A DNA stretch of 64,000 bases from NCBI GenBank assembly GCA_028023455.1, contig JAQFVV010006203.1, forward strand, positions 9,218,876 through 9,282,875. The letters are read 5' to 3'. Positions 34,100 to 47,215 of the stretch are shown here, piece after piece (position 1 is the first letter of the stretch; each line of letters starts with the position of its first letter). Under the pieces are notes generated by a model. The model did no database searches. It was not told the DNA's origin and worked only from the letters and a program-made list of their open reading frames with translations. The stretch comes from Epiperipatus broadwayi. Taxonomy: Eukaryota; Onychophora; Udeonychophora; Euonychophora; Peripatidae. Both the position numbers and the translations under genes were made by a program.

Positions 34100-37000
34100 C
34101 TAGGAAAAAAAACAAAAAAGACAAACAATTATTGCAATTCACAAAAAATATATATTAAAAACTGATTCATTAATTCAAAAAATCTTTTGACATTTGAATA
34201 ATGAGATGAAATATTATATCATGAAGCTTAACATAAATGAATTTCTGTGCATAAGCTTAAAAAAAAAATAAAAATTTGCATTTTGTTTAAAAATATTAAA
34301 TTTCGTAAAGCATACTTAAAAATTATCACTAGGATTTAACAACACTGGTTTAAGTTATATTATCCTAACAGAAAAGAAAAATGATTTGAGAATCACATTT
34401 ATTTCATCTATGAATTACAATGTTTTATCTTAATTGGTAGTAACTACAAATAAAGACGCTGAAGTCTAAATCCTTCTAAAATATTAAATTAAGTCATTCA
34501 ATCACAGAAGTGATAGATTGAATTTTGATGTAAAAATTTAAGCTCAAGAGTGCCATTCTATTAGTGTTAAATTACTAAAGCTAAAGTATTTTCAGTATTA
34601 AAATACTGATTTATTATATACATAACATTTAAATTTTTTTTAATCAATCTGTGCTTGTTGTTTATACTATAACTATCTAGACTATTGTATTATAAGTTTA
34701 TTTGATAATTAGTCTGATTATATACAAATAATTGTATTGTGATTTTAGTTTTTTTTTTTAAATCATCTCAATTAAGCACTTAACTTTCTGTATACTCAAA
34801 AATAGTTATCATTATTAAATATTTACAATCCTGCTTTAATCTCAATTTGATGTAAGATCTGAAAATTTTTCCCTCTGCAGTATAGTAACATTATGTATGA
34901 TCACATGAATCATTTACTTATTTTTTATGGATGATTTCAAGAATTAAAATATATAATAGAGATTCATGCAATGAGCATAATTAGTTCTAGAAATACATTT
35001 GTTAGATGATCTGTTCATTCAACGGAACATTGGAATGCATGTATTGAAGAATAATTCACAACCTAGAGAAAAATTCCCATCCAAAGAAAATATATAAATA
35101 AATAATTTTAATTTTTATATACAGTACTATACATGTAAATTTGAATATTCAATCTTAAAAACAATTAAAATCAATTTTTTAATTCCTTTTTTATTTATTT
35201 TTGTAAATCTCATTAGTAGGTTTCCATCTGATCTATAATATTACAAAATAAACTACTTAATCTAGAAATTCTTTTTACATCTGGAGCACTTTTTTATTTC
35301 ATTCTTATTTTTAAAAAAGAATGACCATATTCATCACTTATGTTTATAATAGTTTTATTGCTCTCTCACTTAAAATTCATTTCTTTGTAGATGTTCACAT
35401 TAGTTTCTAATTCTCTTTTTTGGCTCAAGGCTAAAATTATTACATATTATGTATGTAGTAAAATAATTTTCTAAAAAAAAAATACAGCATTTTCATTGCT
35501 AAAGTTTCAAATAAAGAAGTAATAAAATATTAAGTTGGTAATAAAACATAAGAAATTTTTGGTTAAAAAAGCAGAAATGATTTGAAATATGTTGCACATG
35601 CATATATTATATCAGCCAATGACAATTGCCATAATAATTGCATTTTATTGATTTAGTCCTTCAATATTCTAGTGAAATTATTTATGATACATTAATAAAA
35701 CTATAAGCATTCTTTCCATGTCAAAATAATTTTGCTGATTTAATATATTCCTTACTGATAAAGATATATGTAATAATTAAGCTAAAAAAATAATTTTATT
35801 TTATCATAAATCTATTCGAAAACTGAAAAATTAATTATACAATTAAATCTCAATTTAATTATATTTAACAATATTAATTTAAAACACAATTTATATAAGA
35901 ATATAAAAAATGTATTGAGTTTTATAAAGTTATATGTTGTATTTTATCTTTAAATTTAATTAAAATGTAAATCATTAAAAAAATAAATTTAATAACTCCA
36001 ATACTATATAAAGAAAACAATTAGTTATATCTAAAGATTAGAGTTTTGAGAATTAAAGCCAATAATTTGAATTAGGCAAATTAAATTAAAAATTAAGTTT
36101 TACAAAATACATTGATTGCTCAAACCTTAGTGGAGAAAAAGTAAATATATTACAATATGAATATTGCATAAGAAAGATATAGTACAAGATCTACTCTATT
36201 CTCAAAGAATGCTATACTCATTTCATTTCTAATCAATCAATTAATTATGGATGAGAATTAATCTTATTTATAATTCCATAAACTCAAATCTGTTTTAGCA
36301 ACATCAAGCTATTGAGATTAGATTCCATAGTGTAATTTTCCAACTAAAATTAACAATGCACTGATTCTATCATAAATCTAAGATATGCAAAATATTCAGC
36401 CATCAGAAGTGCCATAGGAATACAATGTTGAATTTCTTAAAAGATGTGAAGATATTTCCAATTTTTTATTTTTGTTTTGCCTTTAATTATAGTTTTTCAA
36501 ACAAGAAATGCTGCATTAGAATATCTATTTAAATTTCAAGAGCTTAGGAAATTATTAACATAAAAATACATGAAATATTCCATGGAATAGCTCAAACCAA
36601 TTTCATAGCAAAATTCAATGACTCAGTGATATTTAGTTCCATCAATGTTCCCTGATGGATAATACCCAACTTTTGTATTCAGATTTATAGAACTGATTTA
36701 CTGCCGCTCCTTTTATTGTTATTTGATATTAGATTAATCTTGCATAGTTTAATGCAATAATAGTGAAGGATGTGAGAGCCAAGGATCTGGATCAAATCTC
36801 AATTGCTACTTTAGTGCTTCAACATTACATGACTCCCAAGTAATCATCATCACCACTATATTTTGTATTCTAGTAATTATGTATCATGATAAAACTAATA
36901 AATATGACATGAAGCTCAATGGTTGTCTTCAGAAATACTGCTTAAATATCTTAGGTAAGCAATACAGCATTAAATAGCAAAATGACTTGTTGAAAATTAT

Positions 37001-39976
37001 ATTCATCTCCACAAATCTAATTAACTTTAGAAAAAAAAAACTAATGGTCTTTTCCAATATGTTATAAATAAATTTTATTCTGTGCAAATGCCATGCAATC
37101 ATTTAACTATTTAATATACTTGTTCCATCCATAGATCTAAGAAACATGTTCTTTTAATTTACATATATTGATAAGATAATGGAAAATAAATTGTCTAAAG
37201 ACAATTGCAATCATAAATTCTTATTTAAAAGTGACATGTAAAACCCAAATACTACTAATTACTTTTATGAGAGGGTCCCCAGTATTGTAGTTTTCATTAA
37301 CTTCTTGGCTGCATTTATGTTTTATAAAAGCATTATCTAAATAAAAGTGAAATTTCTTCATTTCTGTGCTTTTGCAAAAGCTTAAATGAAAATAAAATTA
37401 AATAAAGTAACAAAGTACAAGTTCATTAAGTGTAGACTAATCTAAACATAAAAAAAAAATCTTTTGGCAAAGTATATTTTTAACTCTTTAACATCTGGTT
37501 TTGCAATTACACTTTTTTTACTATTAAAATTCTAATTAAATTGGTTAAAATATTTAACTATAAAATCTGCACATAAAAAAGTCACATAAATTTTACTATG
37601 TAGATATTCTAATTAAACTTTATAGCTATTATTTTTTTTTATAGATTAGACCATTTAATAATTTGGATTTATTATCATGTGATATGTTTCTGATACCCAT
37701 TAACTAATTAAAATGTAAAGCAAAAAGAATAGTAAGTAATATTTGATCTATTCTAAACATAACACTGTCAGACTTAGGCAGCTGAATAAAGCTCTTGATG
37801 AAGACCTTGCAGCTGTAAAAAAAATGCCTGAAAATCTGCCAAACATTTCCGATATGCAACATGATAAAATTCATATGCATTTATATTTAAGTTTCCCCTG
37901 TATTAAAAGATATACTTAAAACATAAGCAATCAATAATGGATACTGTTAACTATATCATCAATGAAAGAATGCATGCAGAAAATTTTTATGACTATTAAT
38001 TAGAGATTAGCATAGGGATCACAATCACCATCAACTTATTTGCTGATAACAAATCCCAATTTCCTATGTATTAACAATTCAATCAAAATCAGATATATTT
38101 CCCATTCCTATTTCTTTATACCAAAAGTGAATTAGGAACTTTTGCTCGCTAAGCAAGATAATCAATGAATCAAATGCTTATGATTGCAAAAATAATTATG
38201 AATCAATTAATTTTGCACTTCTGAAAAGCTACATTTATCACACCATCACAACAGTTTTAAGAATGAAATTTGTAGTTAGAAAATGTAAATAAATAAAAAA
38301 TGACTTAAAAATTTTTTTTATTCTTTTTTTGTATTAACAGAATCTACTTTACTAATATTGAAAAGTTTACTTCTTCACAACCCTACAAATAATATTTACA
38401 GAAACACTCGTTTTGTGCACTCAATATAGATAATTACCACCATATGACTGATCACACAAAAGTTTAACATTAAACTATTGGTATTGAACAGTCATGTCAT
38501 TCTCAAAAAATCTAATTTTAAACCAGATAATATTTTTTTTAAATTTCTTAATACAAGACAAATCATGTTATATTTATTTTAAATATAATTAAATTTGCAT
38601 TTAAATGTTATCAAAGAATTATATATATATATAGGCAGAGAGGTAAAAAATAAATCTTTGAATATATGCAATAAACTTTTTATTAAATAGATAATTACTG
38701 TGCAATGGTTTCTTCAACAGCCAGCTCTCCTATACAAAGGAACAATGAAGAAGATATTAAGTATTAAACTATATTTACATATACTATTTAGTGATTAATA
38801 ATGAGTTGTGACAATGTAGCTATAACCTATCTATATGGGAAAAAAATCAAAAGCATGTTTGAAATCTGAAAAAATTTCCAAGCTTTACCAGCATAGATTT
38901 AAAACTCAGGTCAGGTTAATCAATATACCATGAAGTCCTTTTATAGGTATACAATAATTCTGAACCACTGCATACAATTAGAATAATATATAATTATCTG
39001 TATTAAAGTTTGTACATAAAGAATTATATAGTGGGATAACTATTATTTTTGACTGCTTATTTTTCATTTTTACTGGTAGTTCAATCATTAGTTTTGCACT
39101 CAATAGGATCTCAAATCTTTTTTAATTCACTAATTATAATATTCACTAAGTCTAACCAATAGTCTATACCCCCCCCCCAAAAAAAAAAAAAAAAAAAACC
39201 CTCTGTATCACCATAAATCATTTACTTCATGAAAACTAACCTGCTTAATGATGGTTTGTGACATTTAAGAAAAAACAAAGTTGTAATTGGGCTTTTTTAC
39301 ACAACAGAAAAACTCTACATTTATTACTTAGTTATATAATGGTCCCAGTTTTCCATAGTTTGATAAGTGATTTATATTATTCCATACTGTAAGTTACAAT
39401 GAGTCTATTTTTTTAAAAAAATGATAAAATCTTCTGTGTTATTTACTGTATGCATACAAATCTATCTTTTTTTAATTTTTCTTTTGACATTAAAATTGTA
39501 AAGGTTATACATAAATATAAAGTATTATTGCTTTCAAGTTTTTTTAAAAAAAAAAGTTTAATTTTATTATCCACTAATTGAAAATATACATATATAACTC
39601 AGTTATAGTATAAAAAATTGTACTATATTAATATTTAACAAGTAATTGTTACATAAAAAAAAAAATATGTAAATTTTTTAACATTTCAATGACTGTGTAT
39701 AATTAATATTATAACTAGCAATCTTCCAAGTTGATATCAACTCTTGGCAATATTTCTAACAAATGACCTATTATATTTTTTTCTTTAGGCATCTCAAAGA
39801 TACATTTATAACTGTAATGGAATCCATCCCCTTCTTTTATAATATTCTCTTTGAGCATTATACATTTTTCTAATAAAATTAGATTAAGAACAAATAATAT
39901 ATTCAGTACTTTTCATAAATGTTTAATAAGGATAGTATCAAATTTTCAATGTTAATACTGGTATTAAATAATCAGT

Positions 39977-40355
39977 ATTAATAGAAAAGCAATACAGAGA
40001 CTTCAGACCACTCAAAGAAGTATGGAGATGCATGTTGGGAGTAACAAGAAGAGATCGAAAACGCTATAGGTAAGAGAACAAACAGGTGTTACTGACCTCA
40101 TTGAAAAAATTAAAAGACTGAAGTGGAGTAGGGCTGGACATATTGCTAGAAGAGATAATATATGGACAACTGAAATTTTAAACTGGATTCCAAGAGATTG
40201 TAAAAGACCCAGAAAGAGACCACATGTGAGATGGGTGGATAAAATAAGAAAGTGTGCAGGGGTGATGTGGAGAAGAGAAGCTAAAGATCAGAGGAGATGG
40301 ATTGAACTTGGAGAGACCTTCATCCTGCAGTGGATTGATAATCGTTGATGATGTT
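39977..40355 (+). mobile_element. RTE 3'-end fragment (copy 3)
   Basis: This 379-bp piece matches the 3' ends of the RTE copies at 20.6 and 54.2 kb but on the opposite strand. It runs from 'LNRxxIQRLQTTQRS' through 'TDLIEKIKRLKWSRAGHIARR', 'WIPRDCKRPRKRPHVRWVDKI' to the 3' UTR 'gagaccttcatcctgcagtggattgata' and a (GATGAT)-type tail at about 40348-40355. It is 5'-truncated, as most RTE insertions are. One shift near 40068 ('ctataggtaag') breaks the frame; otherwise it is fairly well kept. Confidence 0.85.
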
Positions 40356-42689
40356 TAATAAAAAAAATGTCATTAACCCTATCAAATATTGATCAATAAT
40401 AAAAATTTCAATATCAATAATACATTCAACATTAATATTGTGTGACTATTAATAACTGATAAACACTAAAAATTATATATTGTTTAAAAAAAGTAAACAA
40501 AATTCTGAGAAATTTTAGTCTTTTATTATATTTTCTGATGTTACCTATTTGCAAAGTATTCATTCTGTCTAAAGAATACAAATAGTCTATTTGCAATTAG
40601 TATTTTTTTTGTTAATTTCTACTTCTGATAAGTAAAATGAAGCTATTGCCGGTTGTATCTACTTGGTGCTTATAAATGTATTGTTTTAACTTTGTTTACA
40701 TATCTCTTTAAAATAATTTTTATTACAGTTAAATTTTCCTCTTGTAATTCTGTATATCCAATTATAATTAGTGTTCTCTAATTATTTTAAGTTTTCAAGT
40801 TGTTATGGGAATCAAAAATGCAGAAAATTAATTAAATAATTCATTAAATTGGATTAACATAATTTTGAAAATATATATATATTTAAACACTTAATTTTTA
40901 TAAGTAATGACAGATAATTTAAAAAATGCAAAAGAGTCTAATAAAGAGAATGTTTCTAAGAAGAAAAAAAAAACAACTAAACAATAGGCTATAATAAAAA
41001 ATTCAATAAGACTGGAATACCATTATTGCAGCCACAAAATTGAGCTAGGATGAAAAGGCTATATATTGAATCTACAATATTAATAAGATTATAGCTGTCG
41101 TATCAACAGATTAAACAAAAAAAATTCCAAACTGTAAACAATGTACATGAAATATAAAATAACTTCTAAAAATAAAAATATAATAAAAGACCAATGAGAT
41201 AAAAAAAATTTACAGATTAATTTTGATGAATTTAAATATGTGAAAACATCTAATGTCTGACAAATTCAAATAAATAATGAATGAAAATGATTGCCTTGCA
41301 TTTATTAATACATACTTTACATAAGCATTTGATCAGTTTGGCATTTGTGCTACTTGAAACTAAAACTATTTCTAAAGTAAAGAAGTTAATTGGATAGTGA
41401 ATATTATATATTTTTAATTGTTTCATCAATATAATTATTATTCACAATATTTTGTTACATTTATGTGATTATTATTCTTACTATATAATACTTTGCCTAT
41501 TAAAAAGCCAAATCCAATTAAAAGCAGCATTCAAAAATTACAATTTAAAAATTTGATAAGTCAATCCTTAAATATAAGACAATATAAAGTTTACTAGGAT
41601 CTATTATAGTTTTGCACAACAAAAAAAAAAAAAAAATCAAAAAGCTCTAAATTAAAAATTTTCTTATGGCTAAAGTGTATAGATTGTACTGAAAACTAGA
41701 TCTTACTAAATCTAGGAAAAACTTCAATGAAAGTAAAATCATATCTTGGTATAAAAAAAAAATACTGTTAACAAGATTTCTAATATGTTTAATGATAACT
41801 ATAATCAATATTAATTAAACTTTAATTTTTTCAAATGTAATATAATAGATGATGTAAAATATTTTGATCAAATTTTTAATACAAAATTTGACCTTGTAAA
41901 TGGAGAGATGTGATATTAACAACATTTGAATTTTAAGAGATTTGTAGATTATATATAATAAATCTAATGATGAAGTGTTTAATATTATTTATAGAATAAT
42001 TAATAAATATTTCCTTTTATCATATCGTCTTCATTATGGGTTATAATATAATTTTCCTAAATTTTTTTTAAATATTATTTAAAGATAAATAATTTTAAAA
42101 TATATAAAATCCAAGCTATAAAACTGAATAAAACAGAAATAATTTTTATACAAAACAAATACTGAAAAATTATATCCCTTTACTTATCATCTATTATCTT
42201 ATACTAAACCAAAATTAAATAAAATACTGAATAAAACATTATAATACTGAATGGAAAATTAGATGCTACTTTGATAATCTCATATGATGAAAATAATAAT
42301 TTCATCCTGCCATTTATACTCACCTCACATAAATCTGAATGGGAATCCACTTGATTCATTTTCTTTGCTATCCATAGTATTCTCATTAAACTATATATAT
42401 ATATATACCTAGTCTACTATCAAGTCAATATCATTTTTTCACATTAAATTCAAACATAAAATAGGAAAAATAGATCCATTTTTCATTTCCAGATGAAGTC
42501 ACATATAGCTGTAAAAATTATGGCCATTTTAAAAAGATGTTACTGCATTTAATGATCTTTTAAGGTTTTTAATTGCAATTAACCTCTTAGTGTCTTTTTT
42601 AGTTTTGAACATTCTAAAATAAAAACTTCTATGTCATCACCATTAATTTAAATGTTACTGGATGTACCTGTTATTATGACCCTTATCTT

Positions 42690-43300
42690 CATTAATTCCA
42701 TTTTTGCATTTTACTGTTTAATTTATTAATAGTAAAGTTAAATTTTCTATATATATATAATGTCCAAAGCATATCAATCATCATTATATTAATTTGACCC
42801 ATAAGATGAATAAGAGTGTGACAATTATTAATTTGTAAATAGTCAGTTTTAACAATAGCTGGTAGTGTCATAGAGAATTCTTTGTAAAAAAAATTAATTA
42901 GTGTTTTCTCTTCTGGTATGCCCATTTTCCTAAGAAAATTGCATAAATGATATCTGAATCAAAAGTTTTGTTGTAATTAATAAAGTATATAATGATTTCT
43001 TTTCTGGTATTCTATGGCTTTTCTAATTATTCATTGTATATCAAAAATCATGCCACTTATTTTTCAACCTTTCATGAAATCAGATGAAACATAAGGCTAA
43101 TATGTGCTAAATAAATTTCATGATCTTATTTAAACGTAATATAAAATACAATAATATTAGAGTTTATATATAAGTTCTTTGACAAAAATATTGATTTTCT
43201 TCCAACCTATATGTTTTGCCAAATTAATTGGTATAATTTAGCCAGTACTTTTATTTTTTGTTCCAGTTTTTTTTGTAAAATTTCTAATGAAATATAAATT
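42690..43300 (-). pseudogene. Ancient non-LTR reverse-transcriptase relic
   Basis: On the minus strand, near 43040-42830, the run 'IRKAIEYQKRNHYILY', then after stops 'FLRKMGIPEEKTLINFFYKEF' and 'MTLPAIVKTDYLQI', follows the order of the RT region around motif A in LINEs (IIEKAREFQKNIYFCFIDYxKAFD...LKEMGIPxHLxxLLxNLY...ATVRT). The FIDYxKAFD block itself is decayed. All frames are broken. The clade is different from the RTE family at 20.6 kb judging by the MGIP block. A by-eye call only. Confidence 0.45.
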
Positions 43301-44295
43301 TCTACAGCATTAATATTTTATACAATGAATTCAAATCTAATTTGGTTACATTTTTCATGATTGAATATTCGTCTTCGTAAATGACTTTATATCAAACTAC
43401 AAGATTAATTATTATTTTAGTTTATTTTGTCCACATTAACTCAATTCTTGTTATTTTGAATATATGTCCATTGACATTTCTCAGTAAACTTATTTGATTC
43501 TAGAATGTGTTTTTGATCTTATGAATCCCTTGAATGACTAATGCTTTTCCAAACTTTTTCCACTTTCATTGTCTTGCAAATGTTTCTTTAATATAGTTCC
43601 TTATCTTTCCTTGATTGAATCTAGGAATTTTCTATTCAGTTCTAAAAATATCTAATATTTTTGACTTTTCTCTTTCTTCACTTCCAATTATTAGTGTAAT
43701 ACATCACCATTTTGTTTTTCTTATTGTTTAATCTTAAATAACAGGTTCATCTTCAATTATTTCTGCATTTCCATCTACAATTCGTATGGTTCATTATTAG
43801 TTACAGTCAAAATATCTGGATCAATTCCTGGCATTACAAAAAAATTGTTTTGGTTTCTAACTTAAATCTAGGATGTTGAAAAGCTTGTTCTTTTTTGGTA
43901 TATGTTCTGCTCCATAATCTACTCCTGATCACATTTTCAATTAAAACTGATATCTTATATTAAAATAAAATTTGATTCTTGTGATCTGTTAATGGCCATG
44001 TGTATCACAACAACTTCTACTGTTTGAAAATTTATTGGTAAGACAAACCATAAACAATATAAAACTTACTGTTACTCCAATTTATTTCTTCTTCCAAATT
44101 CATACTTTCCAATATTTCCTTTTTTCACTACTAACTTTAATATTCCAGTTATTGAATGTTAGATATTAAATGTTTATAATTTTTGCTAGAACCTGAAGGT
44201 GAATTCAAGTTTTCATTGCGTAAATTATTGGATATAATATGCTGTATAGATATCCATAATCATAACCGATATCAATTGACCATTCACTGAAAAAT

Positions 44296-44430
44296 AATAA
44301 TCAAATGGTCTATTGCTCAAAAGTTCACAGGTCCAAGCACTGGAAATGATAGAATTGAGTTGCCATCCATGGATCTTGAACTCCATAGCATACCACATTA
44401 TCATTGCACAATCTATGCAGAGCATTTACT
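44296..44430. repeat. Dispersed repeat fragment, related to 2722-2850
   Basis: It contains 'caaatggtctattgctc', 'gaaatgatagaattgagttg', 'catggatcttgaactcc' and 'accacattatcattg', collinear with the copy near 2.7 kb. The minus strand has GTTCAAGATCC, which resembles a Pol III box B. No clear ends or tail. Confidence 0.4.
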
Positions 44431-45267
44431 GAATTATTATTCATAAGAATCATTGCAAAGACCATGATAAATTCACCTTAAATTTCTAATATTAATTTAT
44501 CAACGTGTAATTTCACTAAATTAAATTTTGATTCATAATAAGCAGACACCAATCTTTTCTAAGTAATCTTTTCCATACTGCTTTGCATTTTACTTTTCTT
44601 AGAGTCATTGTCAATTAATTATCAAACTAATATACGCTAGTAGAAATGAAAAGGACCCTTGGTTATTCCTCAGTATCATGCTATCTGATTTGTGAGACAC
44701 CTCTTTCAAAAATTAAGTTTTTTTCTGATTAATCAAAGGATTTTCAACATAAAATATGGGAGTTTATGATCTTTTCTCACACCCAGTTTAAATATCTTTT
44801 GCAACTGAGATGACAGCAATAAACAGTAGCAAACTTATCTATAATCCACATTATACATTTTAGATATTTTGATATTAGAAGTAGTTATGAAGGTGATGCA
44901 AAATAAAATGTATACATTAATAGATAAAAAAATATATAGGTATGGCATTTCAGGTTTTTTAAATAAGTACCCATTAAATGCGAAACTATCAGATTATAAA
45001 TAATATATAAAAAGAAAAATAAACATGATAAAAGTTTATCTTCTCAAATTATAAGTGATAAACAACTATCAAAAATTAAAACAATATAATCACTACATAA
45101 GTGTTTTTAAAAAAAAAAACTTATGAAAAACTTTTACAAGTTTTATAAGAAAATAAATAGCAACAATAAAAAAACAAACAAAACAATATAATTAAATTAT
45201 AAAAAATACCATAACAATGCGAATTAAAGTATTCTTTCAGTTTTTTTTTTTTTGTATTGTTTATTTT

Positions 45268-45510
45268 AATTAAAAGAATAGCTCAGTTGGTAGAGCGTTT
45301 GCCTTAAATTCGATATTCAAGAATCTAAAGGTGCGAGTTCAACCTCTAAGTGAATATTGTCACTGTGCATATAGGCCAGCAATACCTGAAGAAGAGTGGA
45401 TAATACTACTACTCAAAACGTTGTGTAATTACTAACCTGTATTGTCTATTTGGGTGTTATTACTAACAAGTTGTTTGTATTTGGAAAGCTTAAATAAAGT
45501 TTAAAATTTT
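45268..45510 (+). mobile_element. tRNA-derived SINE
   Basis: The head looks like a tRNA: box A TAGCTCAGTTGGTAGAGCG with a full D-arm (GCTC/GAGC) at 45280-45298, and box B GGTGCGAGTTCAACC at 45331-45345. The anticodon arm does not fold well, and the body continues without a tRNA end, so this is a SINE and not a tRNA gene. The tail (45374-45430) has a hammerhead-like layout. The 3' end is near 'gcttaaataaag'. Pol III would transcribe it from the internal boxes. It sits in intron 1 of the NADAR gene on the opposite strand. Confidence 0.75.
45382..45426 (+). ncRNA. Hammerhead-like motif in the SINE tail
   Basis: CUGAAGA (45386-45392), one extra A, stem GAGU/ACUC (45394-45397 with 45411-45414), AAAAC (45415-45419, where consensus is GAAAC), GUU, then GUGU (45423-45426), which pairs with AUAC (45382-45385) just before the core. 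ACGU would be the minimal helix III. The G12-to-A change in the core should remove activity in this copy, but the layout is the same as at 6007-6058. Confidence 0.35.
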
Positions 45511-46389
45511 CTATACATTCAACATTCACTCATAAATGATGGAAATAGTCCAACATATCACATCTTATAATATACCATCACTACAAACCTTCAAATAAAT
45601 TATGTACTTTCTCATGCATTTTAAGAATTCTTTTAAATTTATTACAGAAGAAAATCCTGAAGAAGATTGCTGGACAGTAAAACACAAAATTATTAGAGGT
45701 TATCAAAAAAAAAAAAATTGCTAAAAACATAAGAAAAATCATTAATTTATTGTATCATATAATAAATTAATGAAAAACTGAAGATTGCAAAACAGTGAAA
45801 ATTATTAGAAACATCTCAATAATACAGTATTTTTAAAAATACAAAAAGTGTATCATTTAACAAAAAGTGTATCATTTACCATTTTACTTAACAAATCAAA
45901 TAACAATAGATATATTTGCAATTTCTATAATAAAACATAAATCAGTAAATGAGTATATAATATATAGGGAGTTAATGCATTAAAATGAAAAGACAACATC
46001 GAGTTCTACACTATTATTTGTTGTAATTATAAGTTGGAACATTTCCATCGTGTAGAATTAATTGTGACTTTATAAAAATGCTTTAAATTTTTCAAATGGT
46101 AGTAATAGCACACAAATACATAATAATACAAAGTTTCAAGTGGTATTATTCTGTTCAAGTCAACTCAGTAAAAAGAAATATTTCTGATTTCTCCATTTTT
46201 CTTAGAGCAAAACTAATGAGTGGTTTCCAAATATTAGGAATTACCACACTAACTTAATTTATGGAGTTATTTTCTGGTAAAATGTAGGCAACTTCTGTAA
46301 CTTTTCTTCTTTTTTTTTTTTGCTCTGACCAATATTATTGTTTTTTCCCAAACTTATGTTCATCATTACAGGCATGGTCTATTGCTGTA

Positions 46390-46690
46390 GATCAATCTGT
46401 TTTAATTCTCTCTTAATCATTTTTCAATGGAGTAGATGGTTTCTCTATGTCCTAACCCATTTGCATGGTATTTCATAGGTGCAGTATTTGTTCTTTAGCA
46501 TTTCCAGTTTAGACTTGTAGAGATTAGTATTAGCTTTAAAAAGTTGTTTTGAGATTTTTTTTAGTTTATTTGCTATCTTTGATATTTATGGATATACTAC
46601 AGTATCTATAATTAGCTTTTCTTTGTTCCTTTTTGCTACCTATTTAAGGTTTTCTTAATGACAGTCAATAAGTATCCATTCTGCATATGG
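46390..46690 (-). pseudogene. Possible Penelope-like element relic
   Basis: On the minus strand, in frames broken by stops, come 'NGYLLTVIKKTLN' (46680-46643), 'YPxISKIANKLKKI' (about 46610-46565) and 'KYCTYEIPCKW' (about 46490-46458). The order fits the end of a Penelope RT (GYP..xI...IPYVKGxSEKxxxI) followed by the start of the GIY-YIG linker (YEIPCKxC). The nuclease itself is not readable. If right, it supports a Penelope origin for the hammerhead-like motifs in the window. Confidence 0.4.
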
Positions 46691-47039
46691 GTTTGTTCTA
46701 GGTAGACTTCTTTTTCCATGTCACTGGTTTTTGAACAAATTTCTTTTGCTCCATTCCATAAGAATAATATAATTTCACTTTGTGTGTTCTTTCATGATTG
46801 AATGTATGCGAAAAGTATTTTCTTATGTGCACATGAAAAAGATAAAAATATTGGACAGAGTAAAAAAAAAAAAAGAAATTTAAAAATGCTGCTCACATGA
46901 TAATGGTGACTAATATCGTAAGTTAATTTAGTGTGATAATTTATAATATTTAGAAACTACTCATTATCTTGTTATCTTGTCCTGAAAAAATGGAAAAATC
47001 ATGATAATTTCATAGATTAAATATTGATTTTGATAGAAC

Positions 47040-47215
47040 AGCTTAATTGCTTACAATGACAACTTAAATAAGTCCTCAGTTCTAATCCCACACTAGTACT
47101 GTCACAGATCAGGTCAGCAAGACCTAAAGAAAAGAGTAATACCACTTGAAACATTGTTATATATTAAATTGAATGCTATTATTAATTAAAAAGTTTAAAT
47201 AAAAATTTAAATTTT
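47040..47215 (+). repeat. Diverged second copy of the SINE tail
   Basis: 'tcagcaagacctaaagaaaagagtaataccacttgaaacattgtt' (from about 47113) aligns with 'ccagcaatacctgaagaagagtggataatac...ctcaaaacgttgt' of the SINE at 45.4 kb. Upstream, 'cagttctaatcccac' could be a worn box B. The end 'taaaaagtttaaataaa' also agrees. Confidence 0.55.

Noticed and set aside
37770-37840. Another hammerhead-like motif (CUUGAUGAAGACCUUGCAGCUGU)
   Set aside because: The core and GAAAC equivalent are broken and no stem I pairing could be found.
41190-41260. RT fragment ('INFDEFKYV')
   Set aside because: Too short and too AT-rich to tell from chance.
44225-44425. 66-codon minus-strand ORF
   Set aside because: Overlaps the dispersed repeat shared with 2.7 kb, where the frame is not kept.
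45273-45355. A functional tRNA gene
   Set aside because: D-arm and box B are good, but there is no proper anticodon arm or acceptor stem closure and the sequence continues into a SINE body.
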